Assembly: GCF_000717655.1 (NCBI RefSeq)
Contig: NZ_JNZY01000027.1
Location: 1 to 64,000, forward strand
Length of the DNA: 64,000 bases
Direction of reading: 5' to 3'
From: Streptomyces katrae
GTDB taxonomy: Bacteria > Actinomycetota > Actinomycetes > Streptomycetales > Streptomycetaceae
A model generated the notes under the pieces. That model did no database searches and was not told the DNA's origin. It was given only the letters and a program-made list of their open reading frames with translations. Both the position numbers and the translations under genes were made by a program. Of the stretch, positions 45,143-54,709 are shown piece by piece (positions within the stretch are counted from its first letter, which is position 1; each line of letters begins with the position of its first letter).

Positions 45143-45373
45143 GTGTCCGCAACCCCCCTCTCCACCAGCGGACTTCTGATCAGCGCGCGGTGGCGGCGGA
45201 GCAGCCGCAGCACCGGAATGAACAACTGCGTGGAAACCGCCGTGCTCGGTGGCGGCGGCCTGCTGGCCGTCCGCGACTCGAAGCGGACGGACGGCCCGGC
45301 CGTGCTCTTCACCGGGCCGGCCTGGGACGGCTTCCTCGCATCCGTACGGGCTGACGCGGACGTACTCGCGTGA
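45143..45373 (+). CDS. DUF397 domain protein
   Basis: The 76-residue protein starts at GTG 45143 behind AAGGAGG. It carries the DUF397 pattern: [18 protein letters not shown], then [29 protein letters not shown]. Small proteins of this family pair with, and probably antagonise, the adjacent XRE-DUF5753 regulator. Confidence 0.92.
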   Translation: MSATPLSTSGLLISARWRRSSRSTGMNNCVETAVLGGGGLLAVRDSKRTDGPAVLFTGPAWDGFLASVRADADVLA

Positions 45374-45377
45374 GGCC

Positions 45378-46550
45378 CTAGCGGTCCGTGGCTCCGGCCG
45401 GGGCGGTCCGCAGGATCGTCTCGACGGCCCGGTCGATCTCGTCCCCCGTGAGATCGGCCCGTGCGGTCAGCCGCAGCCGGGAGATGCCGTCCGGCACCGA
45501 CGGCGGACGGAAGCATCCCACGGACAGACCCGCCTCACGGCAGTCGGCGGCCCAGCGCAGTGCCGCCGAAGCCGACGGGGCCCGTACCGACACCACGGCC
45601 GCGTCCGGCCGGGCCGCGGTCAGGCCGGACGCGGTGAGCCGCCCGTACAGCCGGTCGGCCACCTCGCGGGCCCGGCCGGCGCGCTCCGGTTCCCTCCGGA
45701 GCAGGCGCAGGCTCGCCAGCGCCGCACCCGCGGCGGCCGGTGCCAGCCCGGTGTCGAAGATGAAGGTCCGCGCCGTGTTGACGAGGTGCCGGATCACCTT
45801 GGCCGGACCGAGCACGGCTCCGCCCTGGCTGCCCAGGGACTTCGAGAGCGTGAGGGTGGCGACCACCCCCGGCGCGCCCGCGAGTCCGGCGGCGTGCAGC
45901 GCTCCGCGGCCGCCCTCCCCCAGTACGCCCAGCCCGTGGGCGTCGTCCACGACCAGGGCCGCACCCTCCTCCCGGCAGGCGGCCGCGTACGCGGCGAGCG
46001 GGGCGGCGTCCCCGTCCACGGAGAACACCGAGTCGCTGACCAGCAGCGCCCGGCCCTCGTGCGTGGCGAGCGTCTTGCGCGCGGCGTCCGGGTCGGAATG
46101 CGGGATCACCTCGGTCCCGGCGCGCGAGAGCCGGCAGCCGTCGACGATCGAGGCGTGGTTGCCGGCGTCGGACACGACGAGGGTGCCCCGGTCGCTGAGC
46201 GCGGTGACGGCCGCCAGGTTGGCGGCGTAGCCGGAGGACAGGACGAGCGCCGCCTCGAACCCGCAGAAGGCCGCGAGCTCCCGCTCGAGCTCCGCATGGA
46301 GCTCGGTCGTACCGGTCACCAGGCGCGATCCCGTGGCTCCGGCGCCCCACCGCTCGGCCGCCTCGCGCGCGCCGCGCACGGTCTCGGGGTGCCGGGACAG
46401 TCCGAGGTAGTCGTTGCTCGCGAGGTCCAGCAGCGGCGAGGACGCAGGCCGGGGGCGCAGCGTCCGGACGAGCCCGGCCTTCTCACGGGCCCGCTCCGCG
46501 TCGTCGATCCAGGCGAACACGTCTTCGGGCTCGGGGCTCTGCTGGGGCAT
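45378..46550 (-). CDS. bioF: 8-amino-7-oxononanoate synthase
   Basis: The 390-residue PLP enzyme of the alpha-oxoamine synthase family starts at ATG 46550. Motifs: [59 protein letters not shown] and the PLP Lys in [13 protein letters not shown]. It condenses pimeloyl thioester with alanine, the first step of biotin ring assembly. It is divergent from bioBAD, with 156 bp between starts. Confidence 0.94.
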   Translation of the reverse strand: MPQQSPEPEDVFAWIDDAERAREKAGLVRTLRPRPASSPLLDLASNDYLGLSRHPETVRGAREAAERWGAGATGSRLVTGTTELHAELERELAAFCGFEAALVLSSGYAANLAAVTALSDRGTLVVSDAGNHASIVDGCRLSRAGTEVIPHSDPDAARKTLATHEGRALLVSDSVFSVDGDAAPLAAYAAACREEGAALVVDDAHGLGVLGEGGRGALHAAGLAGAPGVVATLTLSKSLGSQGGAVLGPAKVIRHLVNTARTFIFDTGLAPAAAGAALASLRLLRREPERAGRAREVADRLYGRLTASGLTAARPDAAVVSVRAPSASAALRWAADCREAGLSVGCFRPPSVPDGISRLRLTARADLTGDEIDRAVETILRTAPAGATDR

Positions 46551-46706
46551 CGGCGGGTCCTCGTGTTTTGTCGGCTGTCCACAGGCGTGCCTGACCCTAA
46601 CGGCCGTCACCCAAGTGCCAGGTGTGGCGATACACACACTCCGTTCCGGCCATGTTGTGCGATCTCTCCTTGGCCGGGAGTGCTCGTGTGGTCCAGGATC
46701 GGCGTC

Positions 46707-47960
46707 ATGGACCTGCTGAACACCCTGGTGGACAAGGGGCTGCGGCGCGAGCTGCCGACCCGCGAAGAGGCGCTCGCCGTACTGGCGACCTCTGACGACG
46801 AACTGCTCGACGTGGTGGCCGCGGCCGGCAAGGTGCGCCGCCAGTGGTTCGGGCGTCGGGTCAAGCTGAACTACCTGGTCAACCTGAAGTCCGGGCTGTG
46901 CCCCGAGGACTGCTCCTACTGCTCCCAGCGCCTGGGATCGAAGGCGGAGATCCTCAAGTACACGTGGCTCAAGCCTGACGAGGCCTCCCAGGCCGCGGCG
47001 GCCGGTGTCGCGGGCGGCGCGAAGCGCGTGTGCCTGGTGGCGAGCGGGCGCGGCCCGACGGACCGCGACGTCGAGCGGGTCGGCAAGACGATCGAGGCGA
47101 TCAAGGAGCAGAACGAGGGCGTCGAGGTGTGCGCGTGCCTCGGCCTGCTCTCGGACGGCCAGGCCGAGCGCCTGAAGGACGCGGGCGCCGACGCCTACAA
47201 CCACAACCTGAACACGTCCGAGGCCACGTACGGCCAGATCACCAAGACCCACACCTACGCGGACCGGGTCGACACGGTACAGAAGGCGCACGCGGCGGGC
47301 CTGTCCGCCTGCTCCGGTCTCATCGCGGGCATGGGCGAGAGCGACGAGGACCTGGTCGACGTCGTCTTCTCGCTGCGCGAGCTCGACTCCGACTCGGTGC
47401 CCGTCAACTTCCTGATCCCCTTCGAGGGCACCCCGCTGGCCAAGGAGTGGAACCTCACCCCGCAGCGCTGCCTGCGAATCCTGGCGATGGTCCGGTTCGT
47501 CTGCCCCGACGTGGAGGTCCGGATCGCCGGCGGCCGCGAGGTGCACCTGCGCTCGATGCAGCCGCTCGCCCTGAACATCGCCAACTCGATCTTCCTCGGC
47601 GACTACCTCACCAGTGAGGGCCAGGCGGGCCAGGCCGACCTCGACATGATCGCGGACGCCGGTTTCGAGGTGGAGGGCGCCGGTACGACGACCCTCCCGG
47701 CGCACCGGGCGGACGCGGTGGCCGCGGCCGCCGCGGCCCAGGGGCCGTGCGGCTCCTCGGCGGCCGAGGCGGGCTGCGGCTCGGCGTGCGGCGGCTGCTC
47801 GGGGCACGAGCACGAGGCCGTCCCGGCGCAGGCCGCGGCGCAGGCGCCGGTGCCGGCGTCGGTGCAGGCTCCGGCTCAGGCTTCGGCGGGCGAGGTCCGC
47901 TCGGACCTGGTGGCGGTCCGCCGCCGGGGCGCGGGAACGGATCTCGCGCCCAATGCCTGA
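46707..47960 (+). CDS. bioB: Biotin synthase with Cys-rich C-terminal tail
   Basis: A 417-residue radical-SAM enzyme that inserts sulphur into dethiobiotin. The [4Fe-4S] motif is CPEDCSYC (Cys65, 69, 72); Cys109, Cys142 or 144, Cys202 and the Arg in VRIAGGRE fit the second cluster. Beyond about residue 345, where E. coli BioB ends, is a 70-residue extension with Cys348, 357, 361 and 364 (C-x8-C-x3-C-x2-C) and GHEHE, then an Ala/Pro/Gln linker. ATG 46707 is the standard start; in-frame GTG 46686 has a better ribosome site (GGGAG). It overlaps bioA by 8 bp. Confidence 0.95.
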   Translation: MDLLNTLVDKGLRRELPTREEALAVLATSDDELLDVVAAAGKVRRQWFGRRVKLNYLVNLKSGLCPEDCSYCSQRLGSKAEILKYTWLKPDEASQAAAAGVAGGAKRVCLVASGRGPTDRDVERVGKTIEAIKEQNEGVEVCACLGLLSDGQAERLKDAGADAYNHNLNTSEATYGQITKTHTYADRVDTVQKAHAAGLSACSGLIAGMGESDEDLVDVVFSLRELDSDSVPVNFLIPFEGTPLAKEWNLTPQRCLRILAMVRFVCPDVEVRIAGGREVHLRSMQPLALNIANSIFLGDYLTSEGQAGQADLDMIADAGFEVEGAGTTTLPAHRADAVAAAAAAQGPCGSSAAEAGCGSACGGCSGHEHEAVPAQAAAQAPVPASVQAPAQASAGEVRSDLVAVRRRGAGTDLAPNA

Positions 47961-49266
47961 CCAGCACCACGCGATGCCCGCCGCCGAACTGCTCGCGCTG
48001 GACCGGCAGCACGTCTGGCACCCGTACGGCCCGATGCCCGGGCGGCAGGAGCCGCTGGTCGTCTCCTCCGCCTCGGGCGTCCGGCTGCGGCTGGCCGAGC
48101 CCTCCCAGGGCCAGGACGAGCTGGTCGACGGCATGTCCTCCTGGTGGTCGGCGATCCACGGGTACAACCACCCGGTCCTGAACGAGGCCGTGACCGGCCA
48201 GCTCGGCCGCATGTCCCACGTGATGTTCGGCGGGCTCACCCACGAGCCCGCCGTCCGGCTGGCCGCCCGGCTGGTCGAGATCACCCCGCCGGGCCTGGAG
48301 CACGTCTTCCTCGCCGACTCGGGCTCGGTCTCGGTCGAGGTCGCGGTGAAGATGTGCCTCCAGTACTGGCGCTCCATCGGCAGGCCCGGCAAGACCAGGC
48401 TGCTGACCTGGCGCGGCGGATACCACGGGGACACCTGGACGCCCATGGCGGTCTGCGATCCCGAGGGCGGCATGCACGAGCTCTGGTCGGGGATCCTCCC
48501 GCGCCAGTTGTTCGCCGACGTGCCGCCGAGCGGCTTCGACGCGCCGGTGGACCCGGCGTACGTCGACCACCTGCGCTCCCTGCTCTCCGCGCACGCGGAC
48601 GAGCTGGCCGCGGTGATCGTGGAACCGGTGGTCCAGGGCGCGGGCGGCATGCGCTTCCACAACCCGGGCTACCTGCGGGTCCTGCGCGAACTGTGCGACG
48701 AGTACGACGTCCTGCTCATCCTGGACGAGATCGCGACGGGCTTCGGCCGCACCGGCGCGCTGTTCGCGGCGGACCACGCGGGGATGACCCCGGATGTGAT
48801 GTGCCTGGGCAAGTCTCTGACCGGCGGTTACCTCACGCTGGCGGCGACGCTGTGCACGGAGCGGGTGGCGAACGGGATCAGCAGGGGCGCCGTCCCGGTC
48901 CTCGCGCACGGGCCGACGTTCATGGGCAACCCGCTCGCCACGGCAGTGGCGCTGGCCTCGATCGACCTGCTGCTCGGCCAGGACTGGCAGCGTGAGGTCA
49001 AGCGCATCGAGGCGGGCCTGCAGGAGGGCCTGGCGCCCGCGCGGAACCTGCCCGGTGTCCGGGACGTACGCGTCCTGGGCGCGATCGGCGTGGTCCAGCT
49101 GACCCACGAGGTCGACGTGGCCGCGGCGACCCGGGCAGCGGTCCGCGAAGGCGTGTGGGTGCGCCCGTTCAGGGACCTGATCTACGTGATGCCCCCGTTC
49201 GTCACGGGCGACGGCGACGTGGCGCGCATCTGCCGTGCGGTGTGCGCGGCGGCGGAGGAGGGCTGA
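47953..49266 (+). CDS. bioA: Adenosylmethionine-8-amino-7-oxononanoate aminotransferase
   Basis: A 437-residue class III aminotransferase. HVWHPYGPM at the start, [31 protein letters not shown] and [15 protein letters not shown] are BioA signatures; [14 protein letters not shown] and the PLP Lys in [11 protein letters not shown] follow. It uses SAM as amino donor to form 7,8-diaminopelargonate. Overlaps bioB and lies one base before bioD. Confidence 0.96.
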   Translation: MPDQHHAMPAAELLALDRQHVWHPYGPMPGRQEPLVVSSASGVRLRLAEPSQGQDELVDGMSSWWSAIHGYNHPVLNEAVTGQLGRMSHVMFGGLTHEPAVRLAARLVEITPPGLEHVFLADSGSVSVEVAVKMCLQYWRSIGRPGKTRLLTWRGGYHGDTWTPMAVCDPEGGMHELWSGILPRQLFADVPPSGFDAPVDPAYVDHLRSLLSAHADELAAVIVEPVVQGAGGMRFHNPGYLRVLRELCDEYDVLLILDEIATGFGRTGALFAADHAGMTPDVMCLGKSLTGGYLTLAATLCTERVANGISRGAVPVLAHGPTFMGNPLATAVALASIDLLLGQDWQREVKRIEAGLQEGLAPARNLPGVRDVRVLGAIGVVQLTHEVDVAAATRAAVREGVWVRPFRDLIYVMPPFVTGDGDVARICRAVCAAAEEG

Positions 49267-49267
49267 C

Positions 49268-49987
49268 ATGCCGGTACTGATGGTCTCGGGCACGGGCACG
49301 GAGATCGGCAAGACGGTCGTCACGTCGGCGATCGCGGCGGCCGCGGTGGCGGCGGGCCGCTCGGTGGCGGTCCTCAAGCCCGCGCAGACCGGCGTGGACG
49401 CGACCGAGCCGGGCGACGCGGCGGAAGCGGTCCGCCTGGCGGGCCCGACGGTCACGGCGGTGGAACTGGCCCGCTATCCGGAGCCGTTGGCCCCCGACAC
49501 GGCGGCCCGCCGGGCGGGACTGCCCACGGTCTCGCCGACCGCCGTCGCGGAGGCGGCGAGCCGGCTCGCCCGGTCCCACGACCTGGTCCTGGTGGAGGGC
49601 GCGGGCGGCCTCCTGGTCCGCTTCGACGAGGCGGGCCACACGCTGGCCGATGCGGCCCGCCTGCTCGGGGCCCCGGTGCTGGTGGTCGCCCCGGCGGCCC
49701 TCGGCACCCTCAACTCCACGACCCTGACGGCCGAGGCCCTCCGGGCCCGGGAGCTGGAGGCCCTGGGCGTGGTCATCGGCAGCTGGCCGGCCGAGCCGGA
49801 CCTGGCCTGCCGCTGCAACCTGGCGGACCTCCCGTCGTCCTCGGGGCTGCCGCTGCTGGGCGCCGTCCCGGAGGCTTCGGGGTCCCTGTCCCCGGAGTCG
49901 TTCCGTACGGCGGCACCCACCTGGCTGTCCCCCGCCCTGGCGGGCACCTGGTCCGCCGAGTCGTTCCTGACGGCCTGGCAGCCCTGA
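49268..49987 (+). CDS. bioD: Dethiobiotin synthetase
   Basis: The 239-residue enzyme starts at ATG 49268. The P-loop is GTGTEIGKTVVTS; LKPAQTGV and VEGAGGLLV are the other substrate and Mg-ATP motifs. It closes the ureido ring of biotin using CO2 and ATP. Last gene of bioBAD, ended by a two-way hairpin. Confidence 0.95.
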   Translation: MPVLMVSGTGTEIGKTVVTSAIAAAAVAAGRSVAVLKPAQTGVDATEPGDAAEAVRLAGPTVTAVELARYPEPLAPDTAARRAGLPTVSPTAVAEAASRLARSHDLVLVEGAGGLLVRFDEAGHTLADAARLLGAPVLVVAPAALGTLNSTTLTAEALRARELEALGVVIGSWPAEPDLACRCNLADLPSSSGLPLLGAVPEASGSLSPESFRTAAPTWLSPALAGTWSAESFLTAWQP

Positions 49988-50008
49988 TCCCGGACCCGGA
50001 CCCCATCG

Positions 50009-50037
50009 GCCCGGCGGCGCCCAGCGGCCCGCCGGGC
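50009..50037. terminator. Two-way terminator after bioD
   Basis: GCCCGGCGG (50009-50017) and CCGCCGGGC (50029-50037) pair perfectly around an 11-nt loop, between the convergent bioD and lipoprotein genes. Confidence 0.75.
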
Positions 50038-50054
50038 TTCCGTCCGCGGTGCGT

Positions 50055-50678
50055 TCAGTGGCCGCCGCGGGGCTCGTGGCAGCCGCCCTCCATGTACGCC
50101 CCGTGCGCCTTCACGCTCATGGGCGGGGTCAGACGGCCCGTCACACACGGGCCGCTCTCCGGGATCGACAGGACGAACGAAAGGTTGCCCGTGCTCGATG
50201 CGTACACGTCCCCGGCCTCCGGCTTGTAGCCCATCCCGGTCAGGAGCCCGCTGAGCTCCTCCGTCGACTTCGGTGCGCCCTTCCCGTCGGAACCGCCCAG
50301 CGCCTTGTTGATCCGCGCGGCGTGCGCGTCGCCCCGGCACTTGGCCGCAGGCGTGAGCGTGGCCTCGTTCTTGTACGCGTGGTTCTCCGCGTACTTGCGC
50401 GCCTCCGGGTCCGTGGGCAGTTCACCCGGCGTGGCCGACCCGGTCGGGGCCGAGCCCGCCTTGCCCCGGCACAGCTCGGCCACCTCGGGGAAGAGCTTGT
50501 CGTGGCGGGCCACGGCGGCCGCCGCCCGGGCGGCGTAGTCCGGGGTCTGCCCGGTCGCCGGCACCGGGGACGGGTCCGCAGCAGCGCCGCTCCCGGACAC
50601 CGTGGTACCGCAGGCGGTCAGTACGAGCAGTCCTGCGGCGAACAGCACCGCGCCGGCGGTGGTGGTACGGGATGTCAC
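50055..50678 (-). CDS. Hypothetical lipoprotein
   Basis: The 207-residue protein starts at GTG 50678 (GGAGA upstream). A lipobox LLVLTACG at about residue 25 makes it a lipoprotein. The mature part starts Ser/Gly-rich, then carries Cys residues (ELCRGKAG, AKCRGDAHA, GPCVTG, GGCHEP) that could form two disulphides and a helix-rich middle. No family is recognised. Confidence 0.75.
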   Translation of the reverse strand: MTSRTTTAGAVLFAAGLLVLTACGTTVSGSGAAADPSPVPATGQTPDYAARAAAAVARHDKLFPEVAELCRGKAGSAPTGSATPGELPTDPEARKYAENHAYKNEATLTPAAKCRGDAHAARINKALGGSDGKGAPKSTEELSGLLTGMGYKPEAGDVYASSTGNLSFVLSIPESGPCVTGRLTPPMSVKAHGAYMEGGCHEPRGGH

Positions 50679-50921
50679 AGGTCTCCACTTTCCCTGGGCG
50701 GGCCCCGGCATGCGGGGCGGATCCCCCGATTGTCCCCACGTCAGGTCCCGGGCTCCTGAGTACGCGTACTCAATCCCCGTGCGGGCGGTCGTCCCCGACG
50801 GGCAGTGACGTGGGGCCGCGTGAGACGGTCCGTCCCGCCGGAGGCGGTTTTGCGGGCCGCCCGGAGGGGGAACAGCCCAGCAGGGCAACCGCACCCGCCG
50901 ACCCCGCCCCGGAGGCCCGCC

Positions 50922-51587
50922 ATGGCCACACCGCACCAAGGCCCGGATTCCGTCGACCACCCGCTCTTCGCCCGGTTCTACGCCCGGTTCAGCACCACCG
51001 CCGACACCCGCGGAGGCATCGCCCGCCTCCGCGGCGAGCTCCTGCACGGGGTGTCCGGCCGGGTCATCGAGATCGGCGCGGGCAACGGCCTCAACTTCGC
51101 CCACTATCCCCGCGCCGTCTGCGAGGTCGTCGCCGTCGAACCGGAACGGAGCCTGCGGCGGCTCGCGGCCGACGCCGCCCTGCGCGCCGAGGTCCCCGTC
51201 GACGTCGTGCCGGGCGTCGCCGAGGCCCTCCCGGTCAAGAGCGAGGCCTTCGACGCCGCCGTCGCCTCCCTCGTGCTGTGCACCGTACGGGACCTGCCCC
51301 GCTCGCTCGCGGAGCTCCACCGGGTGCTGCGCCCCGACGCCGAGCTCCGCTTCTTCGAGCACGGCCGGGCGCCCACCCCCGGCATGTCCGCCGTCCAGCG
51401 CACGCTGGACCGGACCGTGTGGCCCCACCTCTTCGGCGGGTGCCACACGTCCCGGGACCCGGTCGCCGCGATCGAGGCCGCGGGCTTCCGGGCCGTCTCG
51501 TACCGCAGTTTCCGGCTGCCCGAGCGCGGACCGGCGTTGCCCACCTCGTACTGCGTGATCGGTTCCGCCCGCCGCGGTCCTGCGTAG
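50922..51587 (+). CDS. Class I SAM-dependent methyltransferase
   Basis: A 221-residue methyltransferase starts at ATG 50922 after GGAGG. Motif I is VIEIGAGNGLNFAHYP, followed by acidic VAVEPE, DVVPGVAEALPVKSEAFDAAV (motif II) and LHRVLRPDAELRFFEHGRA. It is of the UbiE/Methyltransf_11 type; the acceptor is unknown. Ends in a hairpin shared with the opposite GNAT gene. Confidence 0.9.
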   Translation: MATPHQGPDSVDHPLFARFYARFSTTADTRGGIARLRGELLHGVSGRVIEIGAGNGLNFAHYPRAVCEVVAVEPERSLRRLAADAALRAEVPVDVVPGVAEALPVKSEAFDAAVASLVLCTVRDLPRSLAELHRVLRPDAELRFFEHGRAPTPGMSAVQRTLDRTVWPHLFGGCHTSRDPVAAIEAAGFRAVSYRSFRLPERGPALPTSYCVIGSARRGPA

Positions 51588-51599
51588 GGGGTTTGCGGC

Positions 51600-51629
51600 G
51601 CCCGGCGGGCCGGGCCCTGCCCGCCGGGC
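51600..51629. terminator. Two-way terminator between methyltransferase and GNAT genes
   Basis: GCCCGGCGGGC (51600-51610) and GCCCGCCGGGC (51619-51629) are 11-bp perfect arms with an 8-nt loop between convergent stops at 51587 and 51631. Confidence 0.8.
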
Positions 51630-51630
51630 C

Positions 51631-52056
51631 TCAGCCGCCCAGCGGTTTGACCCAGCGCGTCCAGTGCTCCTCGGGGTGGTACCCGGCCGCGTCCCACGCC
51701 CCGTGCGCCCGCTCGTTGCGGTCCAGCACCATCGCGTCCGCCCGCCGGCCGCCGAGCGCGGCGAAGCGCTCCTCCGCGGCGGCCAGCAGCGCCGATCCGA
51801 TGCCCCGGCGGCGGTGTGCCGGGTGGACCGCGAGCCGGTAGAGGTGGCAGCGCCAGCCGTCGAAGCCGGCGATCACGGTGCCGACCAGTTCACCTTCGCG
51901 CCGGGCGAGCAACAGGGCGTGCGGATCGCGGGCGTGGAGCTGCTCGACCCCGGCGAGGTCGTCGCTGATACTCGTTCCCTCGGCAGCGGTCTTCCAGAAG
52001 TCGAGCACGGCGGTGAGATCGGCGGCCGGCGCGGGACCGATGTGAAGATCGCTCAT
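51631..52056 (-). CDS. GNAT-family N-acetyltransferase
   Basis: The 141-residue protein has the GNAT acetyl-CoA signature VHPAHRRRGIGSALLAAAEERF with preceding strand CHLYRLAV and following LDRNERAHGAWDAAGYHP. It acetylates an unknown amine or protein target. Confidence 0.9.
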   Translation of the reverse strand: MSDLHIGPAPAADLTAVLDFWKTAAEGTSISDDLAGVEQLHARDPHALLLARREGELVGTVIAGFDGWRCHLYRLAVHPAHRRRGIGSALLAAAEERFAALGGRRADAMVLDRNERAHGAWDAAGYHPEEHWTRWVKPLGG

Positions 52057-52252
52057 GTCCGGATCCCATCATCCGGGTGCGCTCCGCCAAAAGAATGATC
52101 CGCTCTCTTTGCCCGTACTTTACCCTTGTGGACAGCAAGCCGACCGACCCGATCGAAAGGTGTGAGCGTCCGCCCATGGGCGAGCCCCCCAGTACCCGAC
52201 ATCGCGCGATACCCCTCCTCCTGGCTGATCATGGAATGGAGGTGACCGACCG

Positions 52253-53593
52253 ATGACCGAAGTGCTCCTGCTCCTCGTGGCGCTGCTGCTCTGCCTTGCC
52301 TGCGGAGCCTTCGTCGCGGCCGAGTTCTCGCTGACCACCGTCGAGCGCAGCGAGCTCGACCAAGCCGTCGAGCGCGGCGAGCGCGGGGCCGAGAGCGCCC
52401 GGGCGGCCGTGCGCAGCCTGACGTTCCAGCTCTCCGGGGCCCAGCTCGGCATCACCGTGACCGGCCTGGTCATCGGCATGATCTCCAAACCGTCGATCGC
52501 CGCCCTGCTCCAGGGCCCCTTCGAGGCCATGGGGCTGTCGGCCGCAGCCGCCTCCTCCACCGCCCTGATCCTCGGCACGGTGCTGTCGACCGTCGTCCTG
52601 ATGGTCGTCGGCGAGCTGGTGCCCAAGAACTGGGCGATCTCGTCCCCGTTGGCCATCGCCAAGCGGGTGGCCACCATGCAGCGGGTCTTCAGCCGCGCCT
52701 TCCGGCCGTTCATCAGCCATCTCAACAGCACGGCGAACCACATGGTCCGCCGGTTCGGCATGGAACCGGCCGAGGAGCTGGCCTCCGCGCGCACCCCGCA
52801 GGAGCTGGTGGCGCTGGCCCGGCACTCCGCCAAGGCGGGCGCGCTGGAGAAGGACACCGCCGAGCTGTTCGTACGGACCCTGAACCTGGCCGACCTGACC
52901 GCGGAGAACGTGATGACCCCGCGCGTCCAGGTCACCGCCCTCGACGTGCAGACCACCGCCGAGGACGTGGCGAACGCGACGCTGGCGACCGGCCTGTCCC
53001 GCTTCCCGGTCTACCGGGGCAGCCTCGACACCGTCGTCGGCACGGTCCACATCAAGGACGTGCTCGCGCTGCACGCCGAGGAGCGGCGCCGCCGGCCCGT
53101 CTCCCAGCTGCTGCGCCAACCGCTGCTGGTGCCGGAGTCGCTGACCGTGGACCGGCTGCTGGACCTGCTGTCCGGCCGCCAGACGATGGCCGTGGTGATC
53201 GACGAGTACGGCGGCACGGCCGGCGTCGTCACCCTGGAGGACATCGTCGAGGAGGTCGTCGGCGAGGTGCGCGACGAGCACGACCCGCACGAGACCCCGG
53301 ATCTGGCCCCGGCCGGTACGGACGCCTCCGGGCGCCGCCTCTACTCCGCCGACGGCGCCGCGCGCACCGATCAGCTGGAGCGGATCGGACTGCGCGTGCC
53401 GGACGGCCCGTACGAGACGCTGGCCGGGCTGATAGCGACCGAGCTGGGCCGGATCCCGGCCGTCGGCGACAGCATGGAGCTGGGCGGCTGGCGGATCGAC
53501 GTGGTGGACGCCAGCGGACGGCGGGCGGCGCGGGTGCTGCTGCACGCGCCCGTCGAGCCGTCGCAGGACAAGGGTGGGGAGGGGGCCCGATGA
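52253..53593 (+). CDS. CNNM/HlyC-CorC family membrane protein with CBS domains (first copy)
   Basis: A 446-residue protein with an N-terminal CNNM membrane domain (DUF21, about 1-190; AAEFSLTTVERSELDQAV, QLGITVTGLVIG, GELVPKNWAIS), two CBS domains (about 215-335; VMTPRVQVTALD, VVIDEYGGTAGVVTLEDIVEEVVGE) and a CorC_HlyC transporter-associated domain at the end (ERIGLRVPDGPYETLAGLI). The family moves Mg2+/Co2+ or regulates it. GGAGGTG precedes the ATG. The next gene, its shorter paralogue, overlaps by 4 bp (ATGA). Confidence 0.9.
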   Translation: MTEVLLLLVALLLCLACGAFVAAEFSLTTVERSELDQAVERGERGAESARAAVRSLTFQLSGAQLGITVTGLVIGMISKPSIAALLQGPFEAMGLSAAAASSTALILGTVLSTVVLMVVGELVPKNWAISSPLAIAKRVATMQRVFSRAFRPFISHLNSTANHMVRRFGMEPAEELASARTPQELVALARHSAKAGALEKDTAELFVRTLNLADLTAENVMTPRVQVTALDVQTTAEDVANATLATGLSRFPVYRGSLDTVVGTVHIKDVLALHAEERRRRPVSQLLRQPLLVPESLTVDRLLDLLSGRQTMAVVIDEYGGTAGVVTLEDIVEEVVGEVRDEHDPHETPDLAPAGTDASGRRLYSADGAARTDQLERIGLRVPDGPYETLAGLIATELGRIPAVGDSMELGGWRIDVVDASGRRAARVLLHAPVEPSQDKGGEGAR

Positions 53594-54615
53594 CGGTGCT
53601 CCAACTGCTGATCGGCCTGGCGACCCTGGTCGTCAACGCCTTCTTCGTCGGCGCGGAGTTCGCGCTGATCTCGGTGCGGCGCAGCCAGATCGAGCCGTAC
53701 GCCGACCAGGGCGACCGGCGGGCCCGCGCCGTGCTGTGGGCGCTGGAGCACGTGTCGGCGCTGATGGCGGCGGCGCAGCTCGGCATCACGCTGTGCACCC
53801 TGGTCCTGGGCGTGGTGGCCGAACCGGCCATCGCACACCTGCTGACCCCGCTGTTCGACCTGTTCGGGGTGCCGTCCGGGCTGACACACGCGATCTCGTT
53901 CGTGGTGGCGCTGGCGCTGGCGACGTACCTGCACATGCTCTTCGGCGAGATGCTGCCGAAGAACGTGGCCCTCTCCGAGCCGGTGCGCACCGCGCTGCTG
54001 CTCGGTCCGCCGCTGGTGACCCTGACGCGGGCGCTCAAGCCGGTGATCTTTGCGATCAACGCCTTCGCCAGCCTCCTGCTGCGGCTGCTGAGGGTGGACG
54101 TGAAGGACGAGGTCTCGGCGACCTTCACGGACGACGAGCTGGCGCGGATCGTGCAGGACTCCAGCGAGGCGGGGCTGATCGACGGCCGGGCGAGCGAGCG
54201 GCTGCACGACGCCCTGGAGCTGGGCCGCCGGCCGGTCAACGACGTGGTGCTGCCGCTGCACGGGGTCGTCGTGGCCCGGGAGGGCCTCACGCCGGCGGGG
54301 CTGGAGCGGTTGTCGGCCGAGTCCGGGTACTCCCGCTTCCCGGTGATCGACGCCCAGGCGAGGATCCTCGGATACCTGCACGTCAAGGACGCCTTGGACG
54401 CGAACGGACCGGAGCGGGACGAGGCGTTCCCGGTGTCCGCGCTGCGCCCGATCGCCCAGGTGCGGACGCAGACGCCGCTGGACGACGTGCTGACCGCGAT
54501 GCGGCGCAGCCGGACGCACCTGGCGGCGGTGCTCGGGGCGGACGGGGCGATGACGGGGCTGGTGACGATGGAAGACGTGCTGCGCGAGCTGTTCGGCAGG
54601 CCGGCCTCCGCCTGA
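53590..54615 (+). CDS. CNNM family membrane protein (second copy, shorter)
   Basis: A 341-residue paralogue of the preceding protein with the same membrane domain (GAEFALISVRRSQIEPYADQG, QLGITLCTLVLG, GEMLPKNVALSEP) and CBS pair (RFPVIDAQARILGYLHVKDALD; LGADGAMTGLVTMEDVLRELFG), but it lacks the C-terminal CorC_HlyC domain. Such long/short tandem pairs probably act as a heteromer. Co-translated with the first copy and ended by a hairpin. Confidence 0.9.
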   Translation: MTVLQLLIGLATLVVNAFFVGAEFALISVRRSQIEPYADQGDRRARAVLWALEHVSALMAAAQLGITLCTLVLGVVAEPAIAHLLTPLFDLFGVPSGLTHAISFVVALALATYLHMLFGEMLPKNVALSEPVRTALLLGPPLVTLTRALKPVIFAINAFASLLLRLLRVDVKDEVSATFTDDELARIVQDSSEAGLIDGRASERLHDALELGRRPVNDVVLPLHGVVVAREGLTPAGLERLSAESGYSRFPVIDAQARILGYLHVKDALDANGPERDEAFPVSALRPIAQVRTQTPLDDVLTAMRRSRTHLAAVLGADGAMTGLVTMEDVLRELFGRPASA

Positions 54616-54662
54616 CACGGCTTGCGCGCGCGGGTTCGACCCGGTGCTGCCGGTTGCCGGCG

Positions 54663-54684
54663 CCCCGGCCCTGCGGGGCCGGGG
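54663..54684. terminator. Hairpin after the CNNM pair
   Basis: CCCCGGCCC (54663-54671) and GGGCCGGGG (54676-54684) pair perfectly around TGCG, about 48 bases after the operon's stop. Confidence 0.75.
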
Positions 54685-54709
54685 TACCGCGCGGTAACAT
54701 CGCTCCGCC

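Noticed and set aside
45378..48662. A 1094-codon minus-strand frame that includes bioF
   Set aside because: Only the last 390 codons (from ATG 46550) are bioF. The upstream part is antisense to bioB and bioA.
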